This document shows, one piece after another, positions 17,549 through 26,251 of a DNA stretch of 64,000 nucleotides. A program made the translations under genes and the position numbers. The stretch's first letter is position 1, and every line of letters begins with the position of its first letter. Under the pieces are notes generated by a model that worked only from the letters and a program-made list of their open reading frames with translations, was not told the origin of the DNA and searched no databases. Source of the stretch: Flagellimonas spongiicola (GTDB lineage Bacteria > Bacteroidota > Bacteroidia > Flavobacteriales > Flavobacteriaceae); contig NZ_JAMFMA010000003.1 in NCBI RefSeq assembly GCF_023502425.1, forward strand, positions 558,001-622,000, written 5' to 3'.

Positions 17549-18631
17549 ATGAAAACGATTAAGATTTATGCACTCATTGGTATTTTAATGATGGGTTGCA
17601 ACACTTCACAAGAACCGGAAAACGTGTTCAATTTTTCAATTGAATCCAAGGAAATTACAAGTATTACCATTTCAAAATTTGATTTTGAGCAAGAAAAGAT
17701 GAAGGAATGGAAAACTGCTAACGATTTAACGGTCCAAACAAGTTGGGAAGTTTCTGAGCCATTTTTGGAACCAGGTTTGTACGGCATAAAATTGGGTTCC
17801 GGGAATGGAATTCAAATTGCCGTAGAGCAAGCCGGTATCATAAACGTGAAACTAGATGACGATATCAAAGTGGAATCCGAGATTGCCTCAGTACTCAATT
17901 TTGGTAAGGACATCGAAGTTTTGAATCAACAATTTTTTGCAGGAATGATCGCGGAATTTGATGAAGCCATGGCAGATAAGGATATGGAACGCCTTGCGGA
18001 ATTGGAGAAAGAAAAGGATGCGGCATTATTAAAATTCATAGTAGCGTTGGAAGGTGCGGTTCGCGATCTTGGTCCAACGGCTAAGGCTTATGATGCAATG
18101 ACCTATCTCGATTTATATAAAAACAATGCTTTTTTTAAAGAGATGCTTGGGAAATATGAGGCTAATCATCCAAATACAGCTATGACGCTTTCCCTAAAGA
18201 AAAAAATTACCAAAGCCGATGAATTGGCCGTGGGTGGTAAATTATCTGACTTTAAAATGAAAACCAGGCAAAATGCGGATATCAGTCTCTCAGATTACCG
18301 AGGTTCTTACCTTCTTGTAGATTTTTGGGCTTCGTGGTGCAGACCTTGCCGGGTGGAAAATCCAAAGCTAATGCAAATCCTCGAAGAAGATGAAAACATG
18401 GAATTTCAGATAATCGGAGTCAGTATTGATGAAGACATGGCTGCGTGGGAAAAAGCTATCGAAAAAGATGGAATCAAATGGCCACAAATTTTGGATACCG
18501 ACCACACCCTTTATAAGCAATACATGCTGTCTTCTTTGCCAGCTAACTTTTTATTGGATAAGGAGGGCACCATAATTGCCAAAAACATCACAGCCTTAGA
18601 GCTTAAAGAAAAATTGGAATCCTTTAATTGA
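17549..18631 (+). CDS. TlpA-like thioredoxin-fold lipoprotein
   Basis: This 360-residue envelope lipoprotein has a lipobox ending at Cys17 (ILMMGC). A DUF4369-like N-terminal beta domain (about 25-120) and a helical linker precede an AhpC/TSA-thioredoxin domain (about 230-360). The redox motif is WCRPC with Cys264 and Cys267. Such proteins act as thiol-disulphide reductases outside the cytoplasm, often in cytochrome c maturation or oxidative stress. The 93-base gap to the upstream AraC gene may hold its promoter. No clear partner is encoded nearby. Confidence 0.88.
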   Translation: MKTIKIYALIGILMMGCNTSQEPENVFNFSIESKEITSITISKFDFEQEKMKEWKTANDLTVQTSWEVSEPFLEPGLYGIKLGSGNGIQIAVEQAGIINVKLDDDIKVESEIASVLNFGKDIEVLNQQFFAGMIAEFDEAMADKDMERLAELEKEKDAALLKFIVALEGAVRDLGPTAKAYDAMTYLDLYKNNAFFKEMLGKYEANHPNTAMTLSLKKKITKADELAVGGKLSDFKMKTRQNADISLSDYRGSYLLVDFWASWCRPCRVENPKLMQILEEDENMEFQIIGVSIDEDMAAWEKAIEKDGIKWPQILDTDHTLYKQYMLSSLPANFLLDKEGTIIAKNITALELKEKLESFN

Positions 18632-18648
18632 TTCTGGGTTATGGGGAT

Positions 18649-19413
18649 TTACTTTCTAACCAATGGAAGTATTTCCCCATTGGCCAATCTGTACCTATTC
18701 ACTTTTTCTTTTGTCAGTGCGTTGGTATAATCCACCGCTTCAACAGTAAAACCTATAGTTCTAAGTTTATCAAAGTAATCTCGGCCATAGATGCGCACAT
18801 GGTCATACTGTCCAAAAATACGAGCACGTTCCTTTTTATCTGTAATGGTGTCATCTTCAAAAGTCACATCACGATTTAAGTCCTGTGGTATCTGAAAAAC
18901 GCCCCACCCTCCTGGTTTCAAGACACGGTATAGCTCTTGCATGGCCTTCGTATCATCCGGAATATGCTCCAAAACATGATTACAGAGGATTACATCGAAT
19001 GATGCTTCATCAAAAGGTAGGTTGCAGATATCCGCTTTTACATCCGCCAACGGCGAGTTTAAATCGGTTGTAGTGTATGTGAGGTTTTTTAGGTTCCTGA
19101 ATCGAAGGTAAAAGGCTTGTTCTGGTGCAAAATGCAATAACTTGATAGGATCCGTAAAAAAACGGGTCTCGTTTTGTAGATAGAGCCATAACAATCGATG
19201 TCGTTCCAAGGAGAGGGTAGAAGGGGATAGTACATTCTCCCGCGGGTTTTCATAGCCATAGGGCAGGAATTTCCTAAAGCTTTTACCATCAATTGGATCA
19301 GTAAACTTGTTTCCACGCAATCCAAGGGCAATCAAAGGCCTTACCCAAAAACTCAACTTAATCAGTATAGGCCTCGGGATAAGGTTCAGGAAAAACTTAA
19401 AGATTTTAGACAA
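18649..19413 (-). CDS. Class I SAM-dependent methyltransferase
   Basis: This 254-residue protein carries a Methyltransf_11-type core (about 80-190). The SAM loop is altered (LLHFAPEQAFYLRF), but the acidic strand end TTTDLNSP, the DAS-type motif PFDEASFDVILCNHVLEHI and the post-motif LKPGGWGVFQIP are clear. The N-terminus has a short hydrophobic, basic segment (LIPRPILIKLSFWVRPLIALG) that could associate with membrane. The substrate is unknown. It is 11 bases downstream of map, so they may be co-transcribed. Confidence 0.83.
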   Translation of the reverse strand: MSKIFKFFLNLIPRPILIKLSFWVRPLIALGLRGNKFTDPIDGKSFRKFLPYGYENPRENVLSPSTLSLERHRLLWLYLQNETRFFTDPIKLLHFAPEQAFYLRFRNLKNLTYTTTDLNSPLADVKADICNLPFDEASFDVILCNHVLEHIPDDTKAMQELYRVLKPGGWGVFQIPQDLNRDVTFEDDTITDKKERARIFGQYDHVRIYGRDYFDKLRTIGFTVEAVDYTNALTKEKVNRYRLANGEILPLVRK

Positions 19414-19424
19414 TAGCTATAATT

Positions 19425-20240
19425 TTAAGACAATGGCTTATTTCTAAATTCAGCTTCTTCTTCTGATGTAATGCCCAATGCATCATAAATGTACTGGAAA
19501 GTGGACAATAACTCCGGTTTTCCATCAACAAGGGCAACATCATGTTCAAAATGTGCGCTTGGTTTGCCATCTGCGGTAAGAATCGTCCAGCCATCATTAA
19601 GTTGCTTGATTCTTCGAGTTCCCATATTGATCATAGGTTCTATGGCGACTACCATTCCATTCACAAATTTCTTTCCTCTACCTCTTTTGCCATAATTGGG
19701 CATTTGCGGATCTTCATGTAGTTTGGTTCCCAATCCGTGCCCTACCAATTCACGTACAACACCATAACCATGGTTTTCACAATAATTTTGAATAGCATAA
19801 CCCACATCACCTACACGATTCCCTTCTTTGAATTGACGGATGCCAACATAAAGGGATTCTTTGGTTACTTTAAGGAGTTTTTTGGTGGCTTCTTCCACTT
19901 CACCAACTTCAAAAGTGTAGGCGTGGTCCCCATAATATCCGTTTTTAAAAGCACCACAATCCACGGAGATGACATCCCCTTCTTTGAGCTCATCGTTATT
20001 TGGAATACCATGGACTACCTGTGCATTTGGGCTCCAGTTTAAGGTGTTCGGAAAGTCGTACATCCCAAGAAAACCAGGTTCAGCACCTTGTTCCCGAATA
20101 AATTCTTCGGCCATTTTATCCAATTGCAATGGATTGGCTCCAGGTTTTATTTCAGAAGCAAGCATGCCAAGTGTTCTCGATACCACCAGGGCACTTTCCC
20201 GCATTATTTCAATTTCCTCTGAAGTCTTGATTTTTACCAT
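19425..20240 (-). CDS. map: Type I methionine aminopeptidase
   Basis: This enzyme removes the initiator methionine from nascent proteins. The 271-residue product has all expected residues: His77 (VVHGIPN), metal ligands Asp94 (VDCGAF) and Asp105 (GDHAYTF), His168 (GHGLGTKLHEDP), Glu201 (AIEPMIN) and Glu232 (HFEHDVA). No N-terminal zinc-finger extension is present, as is usual for bacterial type I enzymes. It follows gpmI on the same strand across 67 bases and precedes a methyltransferase gene. Confidence 0.96.
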   Translation of the reverse strand: MVKIKTSEEIEIMRESALVVSRTLGMLASEIKPGANPLQLDKMAEEFIREQGAEPGFLGMYDFPNTLNWSPNAQVVHGIPNNDELKEGDVISVDCGAFKNGYYGDHAYTFEVGEVEEATKKLLKVTKESLYVGIRQFKEGNRVGDVGYAIQNYCENHGYGVVRELVGHGLGTKLHEDPQMPNYGKRGRGKKFVNGMVVAIEPMINMGTRRIKQLNDGWTILTADGKPSAHFEHDVALVDGKPELLSTFQYIYDALGITSEEEAEFRNKPLS

Positions 20241-20307
20241 GGGTGCAAAGATAATTGGAAATCAACAAAGGAGCTTAATGCAATATAAAGTTGCTTTGTT
20301 TTGGCCT

Positions 20308-21825
20308 TTAGATAAGAGAGCTTTGCGCCATCAAATCCGATTTTGGAACATCCATTATATCCAAAATTGTGGGAGCGATATCACCTAGTACACCATCTTT
20401 AATGGCATTTCGATCAGGGTCGACCAATATTAGGGGTACAGGGTTAGTCGTATGGGCTGTGTTTGGGCTTCCATCCGGATTGATCATAGTGTCACAATTG
20501 CCATGGTCGGCAATCACAATGGATGTATAACCGTTTTCTAATCCCGCAGTAACCACATCTTTAGCGCATTCGTCTACAGTTTCGCAAGCCTTTACCGCAG
20601 CCTCCATAACTCCTGTATGTCCAACCATATCGGGGTTTGCAAAATTGAGACATACAAAATCTACCTCCCCCTTTTGTAATTCTGGAACTATGGCATCTCG
20701 AATGTCGTAGGCACTCATTTCTGGTTGCAGATCATATGTGGCTACTTTCGGCGACGGACACAGTATTCGATTTTCGCCATCAAAAGGTTCTTCTCTACCA
20801 CCATTAAAAAAGAAGGTTACATGAGGATATTTTTCTGTCTCCGCTATGCGTATCTGCTTCTTACCGTGTTTTGCCAGTATTTCTCCTAGGGTATCCTTTA
20901 AATTCTCTTTGTCATAAACCACTTTAATACCCGAAAAGGAGTCGTCGTAGTTGGTCAATGTCACATAATAAAGGTCCAATTTTTTCATGTCATGTTCAGC
21001 AAAATCCTCCTGACTCAGAACTTGAGTGAGCTCTCGGCCACGATCAGTTCTAAAGTTAAAGAAGATAATCACATCCCCTTCGGAAATCTGGGCAACAGGG
21101 GTGTTATCGGAATCTGTTATAACTAATGGTTTGATGAATTCGTCGGTAACACCGTCGTCATAACTGCTTTGCATGGTAGAAACTATATCCTGTGTTTTTT
21201 CTCCTTGATTGCTGACCATGACATCATAGGCCATTTTAACCCTTTCCCACCTTTTATCGCGATCCATGGCATAATAGCGACCAATTACCGTTGCCAAGGA
21301 TGTGTTTTTTCCTTCGCAATATTGATTTAAATCCTCCAAAAATCCTTTACCGCTTTTTGGGTCTACATCTCTACCGTCCATAAAAGCATGCACATATGAA
21401 TTGGTAACACCACTTTCATCTGAAGCTTTTATCAATGCTTTTAGATGATCTATATGACTATGGACACCACCGTTACTGACCAATCCTAGAAAATGCACAG
21501 GTTTATTGTTCTGCTTGGCGTAATTAAAGGCATCTACAAGCGCTTGCTCGTTTTTAAGGGTATCCTCGGCAACTGCTTTGTTTATTTTCGCTAAATCTTG
21601 ATAAACGATTCTTCCGGCACCTAAATTCATATGGCCAACTTCACTATTGCCCATTTGCCCTTCGGGTAAGCCAACATTCATTCCGTCAGTTAGCAAATTA
21701 GAATTTGCATAGGTCTTGTAGAGTGAATCTATGAAGGGGGTGTTAGCCTGTTCTATTGCTGATACTTTAGGATCTGGAGACTTGCCCCAGCCGTCCAAAA
21801 TCATAAGGATTGCCTTGTTGTTCAT
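20308..21825 (-). CDS. gpmI: 2,3-bisphosphoglycerate-independent phosphoglycerate mutase
   Basis: GpmI interconverts 3- and 2-phosphoglycerate in glycolysis and gluconeogenesis with two Mn2+ ions. The 505-residue length is right for the family. Visible features are Asp11 in ILDGWG, the phosphoserine nucleophile Ser61 in MGNSEVGHMNLGAGR, the insertion-domain motifs HAFMDGRDVDP and FFNFRTDRGRE, and the metal-binding ADHGNCD motif near the C-terminus. A TATTTTTG box lies 18 bases upstream of the ATG. Confidence 0.96.
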   Translation of the reverse strand: MNNKAILMILDGWGKSPDPKVSAIEQANTPFIDSLYKTYANSNLLTDGMNVGLPEGQMGNSEVGHMNLGAGRIVYQDLAKINKAVAEDTLKNEQALVDAFNYAKQNNKPVHFLGLVSNGGVHSHIDHLKALIKASDESGVTNSYVHAFMDGRDVDPKSGKGFLEDLNQYCEGKNTSLATVIGRYYAMDRDKRWERVKMAYDVMVSNQGEKTQDIVSTMQSSYDDGVTDEFIKPLVITDSDNTPVAQISEGDVIIFFNFRTDRGRELTQVLSQEDFAEHDMKKLDLYYVTLTNYDDSFSGIKVVYDKENLKDTLGEILAKHGKKQIRIAETEKYPHVTFFFNGGREEPFDGENRILCPSPKVATYDLQPEMSAYDIRDAIVPELQKGEVDFVCLNFANPDMVGHTGVMEAAVKACETVDECAKDVVTAGLENGYTSIVIADHGNCDTMINPDGSPNTAHTTNPVPLILVDPDRNAIKDGVLGDIAPTILDIMDVPKSDLMAQSSLI

Positions 21826-21842
21826 GCTGTTGGATTAAGCTT

Positions 21843-21850
21843 CAAAAATA
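21843..21850 (-). promoter_or_regulatory. Candidate -7 box for gpmI
   Basis: On the minus strand TATTTTTG fits TAnnTTTG, 17 bases before the gpmI start codon. That would give a very short leader. No convincing -33 element was found. Confidence 0.4.
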
Positions 21851-22032
21851 TAATGAAATCTGGGGATGCGCCAGTATTTTCAAAGATTTCTAAATGTGAA
21901 TTTGTTAATTATTTATGTTAAAAAAAACGGCCTTGTTAAAGTTTAGTTATTTAAGTGTTAATCCTGTAACATTTGACTTTTCCAGCAGTCTATTTTTATA
22001 TCAATTATTTCATTAATCAAAAATTAGTCATC

Positions 22033-22425
22033 ATGAGAAAAACAATCCTAAGCGCAGCTGCGGCCTGTATGGTCTTGGTTGCGGGTGTAAACGCCAATGA
22101 AAATCCAGAAACAATTGTAAACCTAAAGCCATCTCCAGTTATTACCGCTGAAATCAATTCCTTTTGCAAGGCAATTGTGCAAGGGGATACAGATATGGTA
22201 AAGAAAATGATTAGCCTAGGTGAGGATGTTAATCAAAAATCCTTGGGTATGGCGCCCATTCATTTTGCTGCACGTTACAATAGAACAGAAATTTTAGAGG
22301 TGCTTATTGCCAATGGCGCTAATCTTAGGAAAAAATGCGACAAAGGATATACTGCCAAGCGTTACGCGGAAATATCCAACGCGGGTGAAGCATTGGAGCT
22401 ATTAAAATCGGCTATGAAAAAATAG
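22033..22425 (+). CDS. Small secreted ankyrin-repeat protein
   Basis: I start this at ATG 22033 (MRKTILSAAAACMVLVAGVNA), which gives a clean signal peptide; the longer frame from 21973 adds a non-coding-like stretch. The mature protein is about 110 residues. It has roughly two to three ankyrin repeats, including MAPIHFAARYNRTEILEVLIANGANL and a following CDKGYTAKRYAEISNAGEALELL. It probably binds another periplasmic protein; no enzymatic domain is present. It stands alone and ends in a strong terminator. Confidence 0.82.
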   Translation: MRKTILSAAAACMVLVAGVNANENPETIVNLKPSPVITAEINSFCKAIVQGDTDMVKKMISLGEDVNQKSLGMAPIHFAARYNRTEILEVLIANGANLRKKCDKGYTAKRYAEISNAGEALELLKSAMKK

Positions 22426-22450
22426 GAAAGGAGTTTATTCATCCAGCAAA

Positions 22451-22481
22451 AAGCCCATCCAATTGGATGGGCTTCTTTTTT
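22451..22481 (+). terminator. Terminator of the ankyrin gene
   Basis: A perfect 10-bp stem (22451-22460 with 22465-22474) has an AATT tetraloop and is followed by C and six T. It lies 26 bases past the ankyrin stop codon. Confidence 0.88.
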
Positions 22482-22516
22482 CCATTTACGTATAGTGTTC
22501 TGTAAAAGAGTAAATT

Positions 22517-22684
22517 CTAAAAATCGAATCCAGTAATCACCCTAAATAAAAATGCATATAAAGCCATGGCCAATAGAACCGCACAAAATATGGCATATCC
22601 CTTAAGAAATAATACCACGTAATTAGGTCTGCAATTCTCGAATGCCTCTAGATAGAGCTGCTTAAAATGTAATAGTGTTCCCAT
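22517..22684 (-). CDS. Small single-helix membrane protein (DUF6747-like)
   Basis: I choose the ATG whose 3' base is 22684, giving 55 residues that begin MGTLLHFKQLYLEAFENCRP. An upstream ATG at 22708 would add eight residues of poor quality. One hydrophobic helix (about residues 23-46, FLKGYAIFCAVLLAMALYAF) ends in a short VITGFDF tail. This matches my memory of the flavobacterial DUF6747 family, which has no known function. It may be monocistronic; the upstream gap to the M48 gene's end is about 115 bases. Confidence 0.6.
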   Translation of the reverse strand: MGTLLHFKQLYLEAFENCRPNYVVLFLKGYAIFCAVLLAMALYAFLFRVITGFDF

Positions 22685-22798
22685 ATGTCCTCTCGTTAGA
22701 TAGCACAATCGGGTTAAATAAAAGCATGTTTGATTTGGGTACTACAAAGGTATTCAAATCATTGAATACCCCATTTTTATTCGATAAAGGTCACAAAT

Positions 22799-23563
22799 CT
22801 ATCGACCTGAATATTTTTCAATGGCTTCTTTGATCTTTTCGATACGGTTTTCAGGGTCTGGATGGGTACTTTGAAACTCCGGTACACGATTAGGACCTGC
22901 GGCGGCCTTCAAGATTTCCATCACACGGATCATTTCGTTTGGGTCATAACCCGATTGAATCATAAACAAAACCCCTAATTCATCACTTTCCAGTTCATCT
23001 CCCCTTCCATTCTTTAAAAGGGTATTCTGACCAATACTTCCAACCACGTTCCCTATATCCGCACCTACGGAAGCACCCATGGTGAGTGTTTGCCAAAAAC
23101 TACTTTCCGCAATTCGTTCTGCGGAATGCCTTCCAATTACATGGGCAATTTCATGTCCTAAAACACCTGCTAACTGTGCTTCATTCAATTGGGAAAAGAG
23201 GGCATAGGTAATAAAGCATTGTCCACCTGGCAAAGCAAAGGCGTTGATGGTTCGGTCATCTGCCAATAAATGAAATTCATATTGGTACGGGGTTTCCCGC
23301 GCTATACTGGATTGTACAAGTCTTTTGCCAACGGCATCCACAAAGGCCTGCATACGTTCATCAGGATATAGTCCGCCATGTTGTTGGGCCATCTCTGGAG
23401 CACTTTGCAAACCAATGGCAATTTCTTGGTCAGGGGTCATATTGATGTTTTGGACCCGCCCTGTATAAGGGTTTTCCTCTTTGTTATTGCAACGTTGAAT
23501 AAAAGCAAATGCAACAATGGCCAATCCGATGAATATTCGGATCTTCCAACTTCCTCTTCTCAT
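22799..23563 (-). CDS. M48-family zinc metalloprotease
   Basis: This 254-residue protein has an N-terminal membrane anchor or signal (about 8-24, with Cys25 possibly lipidated) and a peptidase M48 domain. The zinc motif HEIAH is at 137-141 and the third ligand region DELESDELG lies near 195-203. The architecture resembles periplasmic LoiP/BepA-type proteases that check outer-membrane proteins, but without the TPR part of BepA. It lies 40 bases downstream of the M15 peptidase gene on the same strand. Confidence 0.9.
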   Translation of the reverse strand: MRRGSWKIRIFIGLAIVAFAFIQRCNNKEENPYTGRVQNINMTPDQEIAIGLQSAPEMAQQHGGLYPDERMQAFVDAVGKRLVQSSIARETPYQYEFHLLADDRTINAFALPGGQCFITYALFSQLNEAQLAGVLGHEIAHVIGRHSAERIAESSFWQTLTMGASVGADIGNVVGSIGQNTLLKNGRGDELESDELGVLFMIQSGYDPNEMIRVMEILKAAAGPNRVPEFQSTHPDPENRIEKIKEAIEKYSGR

Positions 23564-23603
23564 GGTGTTAGTGTTATAGTCTTTTCAAGGTACAAAAAAT
23601 ACC

Positions 23604-24338
23604 TTACAGGAGTACTGGGTTGATATCCAAAATATTATCCTGGATATAGGACTTTAAAAATCCTGTGGTAAAGTGTTCACAGCCATAAAAGTCCTCATTC
23701 TGAAGCATTTTTACCACATTGATTTTGCGATATGCAGTTAACATGGGAATTGAAATGGGCGCATAGCTATAATGCCAAGGTTCATACTTGAAACCACGTC
23801 TTTTGGGTTGATCGGTATACACTAGATAGAAGCCGAATTTTTCGGAATTTTCATCCAGCCATTTCTTAAATCCTTCAAAAGGTCCGCCAGCTTCAAATTT
23901 CTCTGGAACCAATACATCCCCTGTTACAATAACGTTGCCATCTATAATATCGATGTCCGTAGCCCAATGGTGTCTGCTAGTACCAGGAATTGTGGAATAC
24001 TCAATAATTTTATCAATAGCATCCAATGGTGACATGCCGTCGTCTTCCGTAAATCTCAAATATTTACGTTCCCAAATTCCCTGTTGTCTGTAAAAATCAC
24101 GAAAACTTGATACCATCTTTATATTGAAACCATCTGAATAGGCGGCTTTTTTCATTTCAACATAAGCATCGTGAGCTTCCTTCCTAAGATTTATTCCCTC
24201 TCCATAAAGGTCAATATCAGCTTTGCCGATTAGTTCATCGGTACTAAATTCTATCGAATTTCTATAAGGGATAATAGTTGGGAATGCGCAGGCTAAACTA
24301 GTGGCCGAAGCTTTTTTGATAAAAGACCTTCTCTTCAT
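23604..24338 (-). CDS. M15-family D-alanyl-D-alanine carboxypeptidase
   Basis: This 244-residue VanY/DdcY-type protein carries the zinc motifs of M15 peptidases: SRHHWATDID and EPWHYSY. The SSFRDFYRQQGIWERKY segment precedes them, as in DacB-like carboxypeptidases. The N-terminus MKRRSFIKKASATSLACAF looks like a Tat-type signal, although it has RRSFIK rather than the full SRRxFLK motif. It would trim the terminal D-Ala from peptidoglycan. It probably shares a transcript with the M48 gene. Confidence 0.87.
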   Translation of the reverse strand: MKRRSFIKKASATSLACAFPTIIPYRNSIEFSTDELIGKADIDLYGEGINLRKEAHDAYVEMKKAAYSDGFNIKMVSSFRDFYRQQGIWERKYLRFTEDDGMSPLDAIDKIIEYSTIPGTSRHHWATDIDIIDGNVIVTGDVLVPEKFEAGGPFEGFKKWLDENSEKFGFYLVYTDQPKRRGFKYEPWHYSYAPISIPMLTAYRKINVVKMLQNEDFYGCEHFTTGFLKSYIQDNILDINPVLL

Positions 24339-24413
24339 GATTGCTATTTGATGACCAAGTTAAGAAGTATTTTTAAGTCTAAAAGTGTGCCAAAATAGAT
24401 TATTCTTCAAGTA

Positions 24414-25589
24414 CTATTGAGAGATATACAGATAACCTTGAAATTTTTCCCGAGTGTCGCTAACAGTAAGAATGTAAAAGTAAACTCCCGCAGATAGGCC
24501 AGAACCTCGACTGATAGCCCCATTTCGATTTGATTTACCATCAAACTCGTTGGCATAATTTACTTTGGAATAGACCAAAACCCCATAACGATTGTAAATA
24601 TTCAAAACATTGTTGGGTACATTTTCGATTCCATCAATTAAAAGAAAATCATTTATGCCATCATTGTTCGGCGTCATAAAATAGTTGTCCAGGTCCAGGA
24701 CGGTAAATGGTTCCAATAAATCATCAGTTCCCCCTAAGGTGATTACTTCATAATCACTTGGAATAAAAGTTTCTGATGTGATACTTCCATTTTGCTGATT
24801 TCCTGAAATGGCGGTATTCCCCAGACGTTCCCATCTATTCTCTGACTTGCTCCATCCTACTACCAGCAAACTCTCCACAGTTTCTGCTAGGAGACCAACT
24901 GCACTATTGGTATCCCAAGATAGCGTTACAATGGATGGCTGTTCGCCTTCCAGTCGCCAAAACTCCAAATCACTAATTTGTAAGTCCTCTGAATCTTTTT
25001 CTGTGGTAGGAAATTGTAATCCTGTACTATTCAATGCATCGGGGTCTTCACGGAAATAAGCACACCTAGCCAGTGCATTGGAGGTTTCGGAAATAAGGGT
25101 AAGAAATCGCAATCGTTCACCATCCCCAACCGGAAAGGTAATGGTTTCTTTGTTTGTGGCACCGGCATAACCATTAATATGGCTAGCGTCTCCGCTACCG
25201 TTAAAAAAAGATTGGTCAATAAAATTAAGATAACTGGCTGAAGTACCTTTTAGCGTCAATACGTCTCCGGCGATAAAATTTGCATTCCCGGTAACACCTA
25301 TCCAGGTTTCCAATTGCAATCCATTATCAGTGAAAATTTCTAGGTCCTGGAAAACAGGACTTGATGAACCGGAAACCGTTAGTAATTGATTGCTGTAAAA
25401 ACCAGTCAACCCAGAATTGCTATCGAACATTCCATCATTGATCATATCCAAGTGAAAACCTACGCTAGCTGTTGCGTGAAACTGTAGATTCCCATAGTTG
25501 TGGAAAGCATCCTGGCCGCTAGCTACCATATTAGTCAACACCGATACTAGTAATAGGAGAATTATTCTATGTTGTTTCGTTTTCGCCAT
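24414..25589 (-). CDS. T9SS type-B sorted protein, module 2 anchor
   Basis: This 391-residue secreted protein has a signal peptide (about 1-25). A distinctive domain follows (AFHNYGNLQFHATASVGFH ... GLTGFYSN ... ITFPVGDGERLR) and the C-terminus is a gliding-motility-associated (CHU_C, type-B) domain: NYFMTPNNDGINDF, NIYNRYGVLVYSK, GVYFYILTV, GYLYIS. The type-B domain directs export through T9SS with a PorP/SprF partner. It is homologous along its whole length to the 388-residue protein of module 1. It begins 2 bases after the 219-residue gene ends, so it is co-translated with the repeat proteins. Confidence 0.85.
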   Translation of the reverse strand: MAKTKQHRIILLLLVSVLTNMVASGQDAFHNYGNLQFHATASVGFHLDMINDGMFDSNSGLTGFYSNQLLTVSGSSSPVFQDLEIFTDNGLQLETWIGVTGNANFIAGDVLTLKGTSASYLNFIDQSFFNGSGDASHINGYAGATNKETITFPVGDGERLRFLTLISETSNALARCAYFREDPDALNSTGLQFPTTEKDSEDLQISDLEFWRLEGEQPSIVTLSWDTNSAVGLLAETVESLLVVGWSKSENRWERLGNTAISGNQQNGSITSETFIPSDYEVITLGGTDDLLEPFTVLDLDNYFMTPNNDGINDFLLIDGIENVPNNVLNIYNRYGVLVYSKVNYANEFDGKSNRNGAISRGSGLSAGVYFYILTVSDTREKFQGYLYISQ

Positions 25590-25591
25590 TT

Positions 25592-26251
25592 TTACCTGAA
25601 TGCTTGAAAAATTACCACTACACCGTCTGCAAAACTGTCCGTATTCAAAGTGAAACCATTGGTGTTGAAACTGGTTACTGTTGCTGATGTAAGACCAAGG
25701 TTATTTCCATTCTGATCGCTATACCGGAGTCCAATACAATGTGAGTTGGAAGCATATCTTGATATATCGTTAATGGAATTTCCACTACCTCCTACATAGA
25801 TGACTTGTTCCGTAACTGTTCCACTATCGTTTCTGGCGAAACCGTTCATATTACCAAAGGCATTTGCCAATGTCCTATTGTTGTTTCCCACGCCGTTGTC
25901 GGAATTTAGGTTGAAGGACTCTACGTTTGCATATGCCGAAAAAGTAATGCTGGACGGCTCAAAAGGAATTCCGGTTATCGTTTGATTTCCTAAACTGGTA
26001 ATTTGAAATGCACCGACATAGGAATTGGCCATATTAGGAATTTCAACCCAAGCGGAATTGCTATAGAAATGAATACTTCGGGTGGTCGTATTAAAAACCA
26101 TGGACCCTTGTTCTGGATTGGAAATAGCATTCATCTCAGTTGAGCTAACATTATGAATGGCTACCAAATCACCCGCTGTTGGGGCCTGTGCGCTAAGTCC
26201 CAAACTGGCCATGAGTATTAAGATAATGGTTAATCGCTGCATTTTCTTCAA
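25592..26251 (-). CDS. Secreted fibre-like protein, short form
   Basis: This 219-residue protein has a signal peptide (ILILMASLGLSAQ) and then a short version of the N-terminal domain shared with the two repeat proteins. Compare STEMNAISNPEQGSMVFNTT and IHFYSNSAWVEI with the same region of its neighbours. A unique C-terminal beta-rich domain follows (about 75-219, ending VVVIFQAFR). There are no tandem repeats. It sits directly between the 1957-residue gene (zero gap) and the anchor gene (2 bases). No described family was recognised for the C-terminal part. Confidence 0.75.
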   Translation of the reverse strand: MKKMQRLTIILILMASLGLSAQAPTAGDLVAIHNVSSTEMNAISNPEQGSMVFNTTTRSIHFYSNSAWVEIPNMANSYVGAFQITSLGNQTITGIPFEPSSITFSAYANVESFNLNSDNGVGNNNRTLANAFGNMNGFARNDSGTVTEQVIYVGGSGNSINDISRYASNSHCIGLRYSDQNGNNLGLTSATVTSFNTNGFTLNTDSFADGVVVIFQAFR